A stretch of DNA of 25,142 bases from Planctomycetota bacterium (GTDB lineage: Bacteria; Planctomycetota; Planctomycetia; Pirellulales; Pirellulaceae). The notes beneath the pieces are model-generated. The model saw nothing but the letters and a program-made list of their open reading frames with translations. It had not been told where the DNA came from and ran no database searches. Shown in pieces: positions 1-7,483 of the stretch. The stretch lies in NCBI GenBank assembly GCA_029259935.1, contig JAJDEH010000177.1, forward strand, positions 1 to 25,142. Direction: 5' to 3'. The translations under genes were made by a program, and so were the position numbers. Every line of letters starts with the position of its first letter. Positions within the stretch are counted from its first letter, which is position 1.

Positions 1-2
1 CG

Positions 3-1544
3 GGCTGTGGCGACAGCAACGTCAGAGTCTGGGATCTGACAACGGGAGCGGAACTTCAAAATTTGATGGGGCACACTGGCTGGATTCAAGCGGTCGCGCT
101 GACCGACGACGGCAATCATGCCGTGTCGTGTTCGAAAAACGTCTTACCGGACGACGAGCCGACGTTCAAAGTGTGGGATCTGCGTACGGCGGCGGCGGTG
201 CGGTCGGAACCGGCGAGCCTTTCCGCGATTTCGGCGAACGGCAAATTCTTGGCGTCCGTGGATGCGAGTGAGTTGCGCATCCGCGACTGGCAGCAGGACA
301 CTACGCGCGTAATCCCGAAAAAGGTCTGGGGCGTCGTTCAGATGGCTTTGACTCGATCCGCGCGGACTCTGGTCACCAATAGCAACACGGGACTCACCGT
401 TTGGGACGTGGACACGGGACGGGAAATGCTACAGCTCAATGGCCATCTGTCCCGAGTCAGGGCGGTGGCCGTGGCGGAGGATGGAAAACGTGCCTTAACG
501 GGCGCGGACGACCGCACCGCAAAGGTCTGGTCGCTTACCGATGCCAAGAGCGCGGTCGCCTATCCGGCACACAATGCAAAAATCACCGCGCTCGCGACGT
601 CGAACGGTCGCGCCTATTCGGCCGCGGCCAACGGTGAAGTCAAAGCGTGGGACGTTGAATCGGGCGAAGAACTGCACTTATTGAAGCGTGCTTCAGACGC
701 GGTGATCGAATCGCTGTGCCTGCTTGGCGACGGCCGCTATTTGGTGGGGCACTCTCCGTTTTTTGTTTCGGCCTGGGAATTAGAAAGTCAAAAGGAGGTC
801 TTTCGATTGCAGGATTTTCCATCGCGTATCACGGCCATTGCCACAGCTCACGAGGGTCGGACGGTCATTACCGTCGGCATCGACGCCTGCGTCAGGAAAT
901 GGGAACTGTCCTCCGACATGGCGCCTGCCGTAACGCTGATCGGCCATCCTTCCCGAATCAGTGCCGCCGCCATCACGCCCGACGGCCGCCGGGCTGCCAC
1001 CAGATGCTACCGAGAACTGCGGTTGTGGGATTTGGAAAATGACAAGCTCGTTGCGAAACAGCGCGCTCCTTACGCCTACGAAAGTCAAGTTGCGATTTCG
1101 TCCGACGGCTCCCTCGTGGTTTCCGCCGACGAAAACGGCCATGTCTTGGTATGGGATGGCCAGGAAGCCGTGCAGTGTCTCGGTATCCACGGGACGCCGG
1201 TCACGCGGCTCGCCTGCTCGAGCGACGACCAATGGGCGGTGACGGGGTTCGAGGACGGAATGGTCAAACTGTGGGACCTGGAACAGCGGGCGCAACGGTC
1301 GGTTCATGCCGCCCATCAGGGACCGGTCACGGATATCGTTATCAGCTTGGATGGGAAGTATTGGATCTCGACCTCGCGTGATCAGACGATCCAAGTATGG
1401 GAATTGATGCGGGGGCAGCCCGTTGCCCGGTTCCGTGGCGAATCCCCTCTACTCGCTTGCTTAGCCTGCACGGGAAATTACCTGGTCGCCGGCGATGAAT
1501 CGGGCCGGATTCACGCTCTTCGACTTTATACTGCAAAGGTCTGA
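3..1544 (+). CDS. WD40 beta-propeller protein (5' partial)
   Basis: The reading frame is open from the left edge of the window. The first complete codon, at position 3, begins GCGDSNVRVWDLTTGAELQN, which is already a WD40 blade, so the true start lies outside. I count at least eleven blade endings of the type V-x-V-W-D/E-L (for example VRVWDL, FKVWDL, LTVWDV, AKVWSL, VKAWDV, VRKWEL, LRLWDL, VKLWDL, IQVWEL). Many are preceded by a Gly-His or a Ser-x-Asp blade start. This suggests two stacked propellers used as a protein-binding scaffold. I see no signal peptide, membrane segment or enzymatic domain in the visible part; an effector, NTPase or protease domain could lie upstream. The stop codon is 3 bases from the start of the next gene, so the two are almost certainly co-transcribed. 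The WD40 call is firm; the biological role is unknown. Confidence 0.93.
   Translation, partial: GCGDSNVRVWDLTTGAELQNLMGHTGWIQAVALTDDGNHAVSCSKNVLPDDEPTFKVWDLRTAAAVRSEPASLSAISANGKFLASVDASELRIRDWQQDTTRVIPKKVWGVVQMALTRSARTLVTNSNTGLTVWDVDTGREMLQLNGHLSRVRAVAVAEDGKRALTGADDRTAKVWSLTDAKSAVAYPAHNAKITALATSNGRAYSAAANGEVKAWDVESGEELHLLKRASDAVIESLCLLGDGRYLVGHSPFFVSAWELESQKEVFRLQDFPSRITAIATAHEGRTVITVGIDACVRKWELSSDMAPAVTLIGHPSRISAAAITPDGRRAATRCYRELRLWDLENDKLVAKQRAPYAYESQVAISSDGSLVVSADENGHVLVWDGQEAVQCLGIHGTPVTRLACSSDDQWAVTGFEDGMVKLWDLEQRAQRSVHAAHQGPVTDIVISLDGKYWISTSRDQTIQVWELMRGQPVARFRGESPLLACLACTGNYLVAGDESGRIHALRLYTAKV
1535..1539 (+). promoter_or_regulatory. Ribosome binding site of first MYAGG gene
   Basis: AAAGG lies inside the last codons of the WD40 gene, 8 bases before the ATG at 1548. 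It supports that start and translation from the same message as the WD40 gene. Confidence 0.5.
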
Positions 1545-1547
1545 ATC

Positions 1548-2057
1548 ATGTACGCCGGCGGTTTCAACTTTAACATTTGCAAATCGTTTGGAACCCTGCA
1601 ACTAGTGCCCGAGCCGTTCGGCTTGCGGATGGTTTACATCCCGGTGGTAGACGGCGCGGAAGACATGTATGACCGCGGTTATTTGGATTTGCTGCTACCG
1701 TTGGATGTGATCGGCGCTCTTTGGGCGACGTCCCGCGCTTTCTTGTATGCCGTGGAATCGCCCGACGAGAACATCATTCTGGAGGGAAATGCGGAGCAAA
1801 AACGGCCGGATGTGCTGATCAAACTACATCGCGATCCCGCGCGGGGGGAAAACGGCGTACTCTCGGGCCAGGAGATGTGTTGGCTAAGATTAGTCAGCGG
1901 TGCGAGCGAAATGGAGCGACGGCGCATCAAACTCGGCCCGCGGGATCTGCTGTGCATCGAAATTGCGTGTCAGGCGGTCTCCACGTTGGCATCCGTGGAG
2001 GGGATTCATGAACCGACCCTGGTCAATCCACGGCATGCTGAAAATACGAATGACTAA
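1548..2057 (+). CDS. Small protein of unknown family, MYAGG paralogue 1
   Basis: A 169-residue protein that I do not recognise. It starts Met-Tyr-Ala-Gly-Gly and has no signal peptide or membrane segment. The first two thirds look rich in beta strands with conserved aromatic residues. The last third holds a conserved CWLRLVSG stretch, an acidic/basic SEMERRR segment and an amphipathic helix PRDLLCIEIACQAV. By hand alignment it matches the next gene at about 84 of roughly 150 aligned positions, with one single-residue gap, so the two are ancient tandem duplicates. Codon choice differs at many synonymous sites, so the duplication is not recent. It is spaced 3 bases from the WD40 gene, which suggests a partner protein or component of a WD40-containing complex. 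Function is not assigned. Confidence 0.85.
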   Translation: MYAGGFNFNICKSFGTLQLVPEPFGLRMVYIPVVDGAEDMYDRGYLDLLLPLDVIGALWATSRAFLYAVESPDENIILEGNAEQKRPDVLIKLHRDPARGENGVLSGQEMCWLRLVSGASEMERRRIKLGPRDLLCIEIACQAVSTLASVEGIHEPTLVNPRHAENTND

Positions 2058-2134
2058 ACAGGCACTGCCGCAAGACGAACACGAACAACCGTTGGTTCGC
2101 CCGCGGCAGCCTTCATCGATCATGTAATCTAACT

Positions 2135-2138
2135 GGAG
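2135..2138 (+). promoter_or_regulatory. Ribosome binding site of second MYAGG gene
   Basis: GGAG lies 8 bases before the ATG at 2147 and supports the start that aligns with the MYAGG start of the first paralogue. Confidence 0.5.
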
Positions 2139-2146
2139 TACGGCCG

Positions 2147-2638
2147 ATGTATGCTGGCGGAATTACCTATTCCATCAACAAATCATTTGCATCACTGCAA
2201 TTGATTCCTGAATCCCAGGGTTTGCGGTTTCGCTATGTTCCGGTGGTGGAAGGAGTCGAGCATCCCGAACTGCCTGGATACCTGAACCTAAGGTTGCCGT
2301 TGGAGGGCGTCGGTGGGATCTGGGCAACCGCCCGCGCCTTTGTCTACGCAGTTGAGTCGCTCGATGAGAACGTGATTCTCCACGGGGGACATGTGGAAGG
2401 CCTCGATTCAGATGTGTTGATCAAGCTTTATCGTGATAAGCCAAAAGGAAAGGACGGGCGCCTTGCCGGAGACGAAACATGTTGGATTCGTTTGGTGACC
2501 GGCCGAAGTGAAGAAGAGCGGCGTCGCGTGCAAATGAGCCCCAAAGACTTGCTTTGTCTTGAACTGGCCTGCAATACGGTATTAAATCTGGCCGCGCGAG
2601 CGGGGACTCATCGTCCAAAATCAATGAAATCAATTTAG
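2147..2638 (+). CDS. Small protein of unknown family, MYAGG paralogue 2
   Basis: A 163-residue protein, tandem paralogue of the gene ending at 2057. Shared segments include MYAGG, the PVVxG region, WATxRAFxYAVES, DVLIKL, CWxRLV, the ERRR cluster and DLLCxExAC. The two conserved cysteines near the C-terminus (LLC and AC) and the Cys-Trp pair are kept in both copies. No catalytic motif is apparent, and I see no secretion signal. It follows its paralogue after 89 bases without an obvious terminator, so a three-gene operon with the WD40 gene is likely. It ends 54 bases from the stop of the convergent TIR-ATPase gene. Confidence 0.85.
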   Translation: MYAGGITYSINKSFASLQLIPESQGLRFRYVPVVEGVEHPELPGYLNLRLPLEGVGGIWATARAFVYAVESLDENVILHGGHVEGLDSDVLIKLYRDKPKGKDGRLAGDETCWIRLVTGRSEEERRRVQMSPKDLLCLELACNTVLNLAARAGTHRPKSMKSI

Positions 2639-2692
2639 TCCGCGAGAATCGCCGCTACTCCGAACAGCCCGGTTTCCAATCAAGGAATTCGT

Positions 2693-4945
2693 TTAGGACT
2701 CGCTACTCTTGGTGGCGGCCGGCGCTCGCAGCAGATCTTCCAACCAGTACAGGACGTCATCGTGGCTTCCGTCGGCCAATTGCTGCTTGAGCAACTCCCA
2801 CTCGGCCGACTCGCGCGTCGGCTGCGGTGGTGTGGCGGACTCGCCATTTCCTAATGCGATGCCGACTTCATTGAGTACATGATAGGTTAGCTCGCGCAAG
2901 TCGACGTCGTCGGTCTTAAACAGATAGCGTTCAATGTTGCAAATCGTCTTGAAACTGTCGTTCCAGTCGCAATCGTGGCCGACGACGATCTGCTGAAACA
3001 CATGATACTTGCCCGTCCCCCGCTGTCTGCGAATGAAAGTGTCCAGCGCTGGATGGACCAAATAGAATTCGACATCCGGCAGGGACGCCTGAGAATTGTT
3101 GATCATGTCGTGAGGCTGCTTGAACTGCTGCAGCGACCTGCGGCGTTCGGGATCGTAATCCACAACTCCCAACAAGCCCGCGTTGAATAGTTCCCAAAAC
3201 GGATGATTGAGTTGCGGCGAGATACGGTCGTACATGGCGGCGTCGTAGGCCGATCGCTCGATGCCATTGAACTTACAGCAGACCTCGATCACTTCGTCCT
3301 GGGTGAGGATATTGCAGGGCAGCAGTGAAAAGAATCGAAAACGCTCTTCTTCTTCGTCCAACGAGTCCAGGAACACGCTCATTTCATCGAAGATGTTCGC
3401 CACCAAGTCCGCGGAACTGGATTCATTCACGACGCGGCGGTACATGGGCTCGTCGAGCGACTTGCGATTCCGCGACAGGGCGGACGCCACAATGACGAAA
3501 TCCCGCGGCCGGCCCAACGTGTGGCGGTGCAGGTATTCGAAACTATCTTCACCGAAGGCTCGCGGCGGGTGCTTGACGACGTTCATTTCAATGAACTGTT
3601 TGAACGTCTTGCCATGTTCGTAACACTGCGTCAATTGGTCCAGCAAATCGCTCAATTCCTCGCGGGAATACTGCAAAATGGTCGTGGCGCCGTGCAAGTT
3701 CGTCTTGATGGGCGACTGATAATTGGAAAACGCCTCCTGCCGAATCGTTGCATAGATGCGCACGTGATTGTTGGCGTTCATCAAGTCCCAAGCGGCTTCG
3801 ATCAGGCCGGCCTGCACGGCAATCCAAGCGGCCCGCGAAAGCAGGCTGATGCCTTGGTCGACCTTGTCGATGAAGATGTAGGTTCCGCTATTGATCTGTC
3901 GGAATTTTTGCCGCAAGAAATTTTCGGTCTTGTCGATGGCCCGGTTCATTTTATGAACCGGCGCTTCCAGCATCTCGCGAAATACGACCGTCGGCTCGAC
4001 ACGGCCGCCTTCGATCGTCCACATCCGCAACAGTTCGGGCAGTTCGGCGAGGAACGCCTCCTCGCGTTCGGTGATCAACGGGCGATTGGATGCCGTGTGA
4101 TGCGACAAAGCCGAAATTCGCAAGGCCAAAGTCCAGAGACGTTTGGTGTTGACCAATTCTTGCAGGAAGTCTTTGTGCTTCTTGTCCAGCCCGTGGACGT
4201 CATCCATGAAATCCAAGTAGGGTTTACCCTGCGGCACGAAGAACACATTGGAGTGATCCTTGGCGAGGCCCGATTCGGTGTGCGTTTCGGCCAGCCGCGT
4301 CCTTTTGTAGGTGAGCAGCAGCGTCTTCCCGAGTCCCTTGTTGGCCGACAGAAAATACTTCCCACGGCTCTGCAAAAAGTCGTCGATGATCGGATTATGA
4401 AAAACGATGCGGTCCAGGTCGCGCACGTCGATCTGATTGGCATCCGAAAGCCAGGGGCCATTGACCGGCTCGGGACCACCGCCGCCGCCGCCATCAGGAT
4501 CATCCGGGGGAAGCCCGGGCTGCACGGCCAGCAACTCCAGGGACTTCAAAAGTTTCTGAACGATGGCCGCCGGATCGCCAACACGCACTTCCGCCGAAAC
4601 CGCCGTTCCGATCGCCGTATCCCATTCAGGCTGCTGGTCGCGAAAGGCCGCATCGGAGACGCGCAGCCGTAGCGGCAGGATCGTCTTATTGCGCTGATGG
4701 GCCTTTCGCAGTTCCGTGGTGACTTCATGCGACTTCAGCGAATGCCTCGAAATCAACAACAGGAATGACTCCGAGTTCTCGATGGCGCAACGGCACTGCT
4801 CCAAATGAGAAATTCCGGGTACGGAATCGCGCTCATAGTACCAAGTCGAATATCCGTGCGATTCAAGCGAGAGGGCGATGGGCCGAACGATGCGAAAATC
4901 TTCACCGGCGTGGCTAATAAAGACGTTTCGCCTTTCGTCCTGCAT
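2693..4945 (-). CDS. TIR domain - P-loop ATPase protein
   Basis: A 750-residue protein. Residues about 5-140 form a TIR domain: it opens NVFISHAGEDF, continues GYSTWYYERD and SFLLLISRHS, and has Glu78 in VTTELRKA at the position of the catalytic glutamate of TIR NADases. A linker with six glycines (about 152-157) leads to an ATPase. There A201-x4-GKT208 fits the Walker A pattern and YIFIDKVDQ (Asp360) fits Walker B. A later VRIYATIRQEAF segment may be a sensor region. The C-terminal 300 residues look helical and may include a winged-helix or oligomerisation part. By family knowledge, TIR-NTPase fusions are often antiviral NAD+-depleting or signalling proteins; that role here is inferred. I chose the ATG at 4945 because the TIR domain begins six residues later. 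An upstream in-frame TTG at 5059 coincides with a TTGACA promoter-like box and would add 38 residues unlike the family. Confidence 0.9.
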   Translation of the reverse strand: MQDERRNVFISHAGEDFRIVRPIALSLESHGYSTWYYERDSVPGISHLEQCRCAIENSESFLLLISRHSLKSHEVTTELRKAHQRNKTILPLRLRVSDAAFRDQQPEWDTAIGTAVSAEVRVGDPAAIVQKLLKSLELLAVQPGLPPDDPDGGGGGGPEPVNGPWLSDANQIDVRDLDRIVFHNPIIDDFLQSRGKYFLSANKGLGKTLLLTYKRTRLAETHTESGLAKDHSNVFFVPQGKPYLDFMDDVHGLDKKHKDFLQELVNTKRLWTLALRISALSHHTASNRPLITEREEAFLAELPELLRMWTIEGGRVEPTVVFREMLEAPVHKMNRAIDKTENFLRQKFRQINSGTYIFIDKVDQGISLLSRAAWIAVQAGLIEAAWDLMNANNHVRIYATIRQEAFSNYQSPIKTNLHGATTILQYSREELSDLLDQLTQCYEHGKTFKQFIEMNVVKHPPRAFGEDSFEYLHRHTLGRPRDFVIVASALSRNRKSLDEPMYRRVVNESSSADLVANIFDEMSVFLDSLDEEEERFRFFSLLPCNILTQDEVIEVCCKFNGIERSAYDAAMYDRISPQLNHPFWELFNAGLLGVVDYDPERRRSLQQFKQPHDMINNSQASLPDVEFYLVHPALDTFIRRQRGTGKYHVFQQIVVGHDCDWNDSFKTICNIERYLFKTDDVDLRELTYHVLNEVGIALGNGESATPPQPTRESAEWELLKQQLADGSHDDVLYWLEDLLRAPAATKSSES

Positions 4946-5030
4946 GGCGTGACCTGCCGGGGGTTGAGAGTAGAGGTGGAGTGATGGCCTGTCGCGGGCC
5001 GTCAGAATTGGCGGAGGGCTACCTAATCTA

Positions 5031-5059
5031 TGTTTACTGATCGAAAATTGGGATGTCAA
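5031..5059 (-). promoter_or_regulatory. Candidate promoter of TIR-ATPase gene
   Basis: On the minus strand a perfect TTGACA (5059-5054) is followed after 17 bases by TAAACA (5036-5031). The -35 box is ideal and the -10 box weak (3 of 6). It would give a leader of about 80 bases before the ATG at 4945. This is sequence resemblance only; planctomycete promoters are poorly characterised. Confidence 0.3.
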
Positions 5060-5128
5060 CGGATTCCGAACCCGAAATTCAATCCAAATACAAGGCGGCC
5101 GATCCTAGCACGCCGGCGGAATCGAATT

Positions 5129-5134
5129 TATACT
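5129..5134 (+). promoter_or_regulatory. Weak candidate -10 box for acylphosphatase
   Basis: TATACT (5 of 6 matches to TATAAT) lies in an A/T-rich patch 116 bases before the TTG start. No good -35 box is found 16-18 bases upstream, so this is tentative. Confidence 0.2.
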
Positions 5135-5239
5135 ACTGGATTGAAGTTTGCCGGCTTTTGTTTCGTGGCCACATACGCTGGATTGGTTTCGGCACGGGAT
5201 TCCGACCATACACCCCGAAATTTCGCCAGATCCAGGTTT

Positions 5240-5244
5240 GGAGG
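5240..5244 (+). promoter_or_regulatory. Ribosome binding site deciding acylphosphatase start
   Basis: GGAGG is separated by 6 bases from the TTG at 5251. It is the best ribosome binding site in the neighbourhood and favours this TTG over the upstream ATG at 5053. Confidence 0.6.
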
Positions 5245-5250
5245 CTCAAG

Positions 5251-5541
5251 TTGAACGCCGGTACCGCCTACGATCCGCAGCGCCGGGAAGTCCATTTCGA
5301 AGGACACGTTCAGGGTGTTGGCTTTCGCTATACGACCGTTAGGATTGCCGGCGGTTACCGTGTTACTGGTTTTGTTCGCAACCTGCCGGATGGCCGAGTC
5401 CAGCTAGTCGCCGAAGGAATACTCGCGGAATTGGACGGTTTCCTGGCGGAGGTTGAGCAGGCCATGGAGAGCAAGATTAGCGACCGAACCACGGCATTGA
5501 GTACCGCCACCGGCGAGTTTCCCGAATTTTCGATTGCCTGA
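5251..5541 (+). CDS. acyP: Acylphosphatase
   Basis: A 96-residue protein that hydrolyses the carboxyl-phosphate bond of acyl phosphates in the cytoplasm. The family signature is clear: EGHVQGVGFRYTT carries the phosphate-binding loop and the catalytic arginine, and GFVRNLPDGRVQLVAEG carries the catalytic asparagine. It continues through the usual ferredoxin-like fold with LAELDGFLAEVEQAM. The length matches the normal 90-100 residues when the TTG at 5251 is used. The segment after the start, LNAGTAYDPQRREVHFEGHV, is a short extension before the first strand. It stands alone: the TIR gene is divergent and the next gene begins 152 bases downstream. Confidence 0.9.
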   Translation: MNAGTAYDPQRREVHFEGHVQGVGFRYTTVRIAGGYRVTGFVRNLPDGRVQLVAEGILAELDGFLAEVEQAMESKISDRTTALSTATGEFPEFSIA

Positions 5542-5693
5542 CCGCGTGAAGACAAATCAAAGACTGAGTGGGGTTTGCGACGTGAACCAGCCAGCGTCGT
5601 CCCACGTAATGTTGAAAAATGAGGCGCTGAAAATCCGCGCCACCAAATAGCTCCGTTCTTTCAACCCCCGATCACATCACCGACCTCACTGGA

Positions 5694-7466
5694 ATGAATC
5701 TTTCGCAACCTTTGCTCATTGCCGATCTCGCGAATTTGATTAGCTGGATGACGCCCGTCTGGCTGCTTGGAATGGGAGTTGCGTTGGGGCTGGTGATGTT
5801 GTTCGTGCTGTGGGGGATCTGTGCGGGAATTTCGCGAATCCCGTTTGTCGTCTCCGTCGTCGAGACGCCCAAGACCAAGCACATTGTGGCCCTGTCGATT
5901 GCCGGCTTGACCGCGATACTGATCGTGCAAGGGTTGTTCTATTGGCTGCTAGGCTCCGATCGGGGAATCAGCGCCGTCATCTTTAATCCGTTGTTTGCCG
6001 TTATTGCGGCGGCCGTCATCGGCTTGATTTGTGGTTATTCGGTGGTCACGCTGGTCTCGCCGCGAACGGTCGAGGAAGTTCCCTTGGCGGTGAACGAGGG
6101 ACCGCTGCTGTGGATATTAACTTTGGCAATTTGCGTCACGGTCGTTGGTGGAGCGGCCACTTTTGTTGTCGTGCAACCGGTCGACATGCTGGCCAGTCTG
6201 GCCGATCTTCCCAAGCAAGGAACCTATCCATTCACCCGCGCGATCGCCCAATCCCAGACACCGCAGACGGGCGTCATCGATTTGGACAACGTGGATGAAC
6301 AAGAGATCGCGGTGGCATTCGACGGACGACTGGTAAAATCCATCGAGTTTCGGTCCGAGGAGCCGCTGGCCATTTCGACCGTACCCTATGCCGAACTCGA
6401 TGCGTACAAAAATCAAACCTTTGATGTTTCCGGGACTGAACCAGAAAAATGGTTCAAGGGCGGCTTGCGGGACGATCGAATTCCGGAAGAACCCATTTCG
6501 AAGCTGTACGTTAGAAACTTGGGACAGGACGCCACCGAGTTGAAGATGTCGGTCGTGATCGCGCCGAAATATCCTCAGGTTTCGACGATTGTCTACACCA
6601 GCCTTGGCGTCGTGGCCGTGTTTCTGCTCTATGTTTTGCAGCGATCGGCGATGCCCAAACTGTTTGCCGTTGCCTTGGCGACCTGCAAGTCCGAGATTGC
6701 ACAACCGCTGTTCTTGATCTTTTTGATTGTCGGCGCGGTGTTGCTGATCGTGTTCGTTTATCTGCCTTACAACACCTTCGGCGAAGACATCAAGATGCTG
6801 AAGGATTCCGGCTTAACGCTGATTCTTGTTGTCGCCATCTTTCAAGCGATTTGGGCCGCCAGCAAATCAGTTGCCGACGAAATCGAGGGACGCACCGCAT
6901 TGACCGTGCTGTCCAAGCCGATCGGGCGGCGCGAGTTTATCTTGGGCAAGTTTTTGGGGATCGCCTGGACCTTGGCCTTGATGTTTTTGATTCTGGGAAC
7001 GATTTTCATCTTCACCGTGGCGTACAAGCCCGTATACGACGCCTATGAAGGAGGCGGCACGGGCGTCCCGTGGGAGATCTGTCATCAGGAGATGGTCTTA
7101 ATCGTCCCCGGCTTGATGTTGGCCTTCATGGAAGCCTTGGTCATGGCGGCAATCAGCATTGCGCTGTCCACGCGGCTCTCATGGATTCCGAACTTTCTCA
7201 CCTGTGTGACCATCTACATTCTTGGCCACTTGACACCCTTGATGGTGCAATCTTCCTTGAACGAGTTCGAGATTGTCACCTTTGTCGCCCGGCTTGTGGC
7301 CACGGTATTTCCGGTGCTGGATCACTTCAATATCCAGGCCGCGGTGGCCGGCGGTGCCGAAGTTCCCTTTGCGTATTTAGGATGGGCAGCGCTGTACTGC
7401 CTGATCTACATTACGATTTCCATGCTCTTCGCATTGGTGCTGTTCGAGGATCGCGATCTGGCATAA
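5694..7466 (+). CDS. ABC-2-type transporter permease
   Basis: A 590-residue integral membrane protein. Four hydrophobic segments lie in the first 170 residues (around 18-45, 62-85, 92-122 and 138-162). A soluble domain of about 150 residues follows, probably extracytoplasmic. The C-terminal half has further membrane segments with the NosY/ABC-2 pattern, including VADEIEGRTALTVLSKPIGR and REFILGKFLG, the coupling region typical of ABC-2 permeases. By family knowledge it would work with a separate ATPase subunit to export a substrate or lipid. No ABC ATPase lies next to it: the acylphosphatase is upstream and a convergent hydrolase downstream. The ATG at 5694 gives a plausible cytoplasmic N-terminus; no clear ribosome binding site precedes it. 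The substrate cannot be told. Confidence 0.8.
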   Translation: MNLSQPLLIADLANLISWMTPVWLLGMGVALGLVMLFVLWGICAGISRIPFVVSVVETPKTKHIVALSIAGLTAILIVQGLFYWLLGSDRGISAVIFNPLFAVIAAAVIGLICGYSVVTLVSPRTVEEVPLAVNEGPLLWILTLAICVTVVGGAATFVVVQPVDMLASLADLPKQGTYPFTRAIAQSQTPQTGVIDLDNVDEQEIAVAFDGRLVKSIEFRSEEPLAISTVPYAELDAYKNQTFDVSGTEPEKWFKGGLRDDRIPEEPISKLYVRNLGQDATELKMSVVIAPKYPQVSTIVYTSLGVVAVFLLYVLQRSAMPKLFAVALATCKSEIAQPLFLIFLIVGAVLLIVFVYLPYNTFGEDIKMLKDSGLTLILVVAIFQAIWAASKSVADEIEGRTALTVLSKPIGRREFILGKFLGIAWTLALMFLILGTIFIFTVAYKPVYDAYEGGGTGVPWEICHQEMVLIVPGLMLAFMEALVMAAISIALSTRLSWIPNFLTCVTIYILGHLTPLMVQSSLNEFEIVTFVARLVATVFPVLDHFNIQAAVAGGAEVPFAYLGWAALYCLIYITISMLFALVLFEDRDLA

Positions 7467-7483
7467 TCGCGAGTTCAAGCGGC

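Larger units (their letters stand above)
4946..5250. other. Intergenic region between divergent genes
   Basis: These 305 bases separate the TIR-ATPase gene from the acylphosphatase gene. An open frame runs from an ATG at 5053 into the acylphosphatase, but its first 66 codons resemble nothing I know and precede the usual family start, so I treat them as non-coding. The region holds the TTGACA box described for the TIR gene. On the plus strand it has a TATACT box at 5129-5134 without a convincing -35. I see no hairpin or repeat. Confidence 0.5.

Noticed and set aside
2050..2127. A 25-codon frame (MTKQALPQDEHEQPLVRPRQ...) overlapping the end of the first MYAGG gene
   Set aside because: It has no ribosome binding site and no recognisable feature, and could arise by chance; kept as a note only.
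3521..4672. Long plus-strand open frame of 383 codons opposite the TIR-ATPase gene
   Set aside because: It is the antisense shadow of a well-supported gene and shows no domain.
5053..5250. N-terminal 66-codon extension of the acylphosphatase from an ATG at 5053
   Set aside because: The extension resembles nothing in the family, while the TTG at 5251 has a perfect GGAGG 6 bases upstream and gives the normal length.
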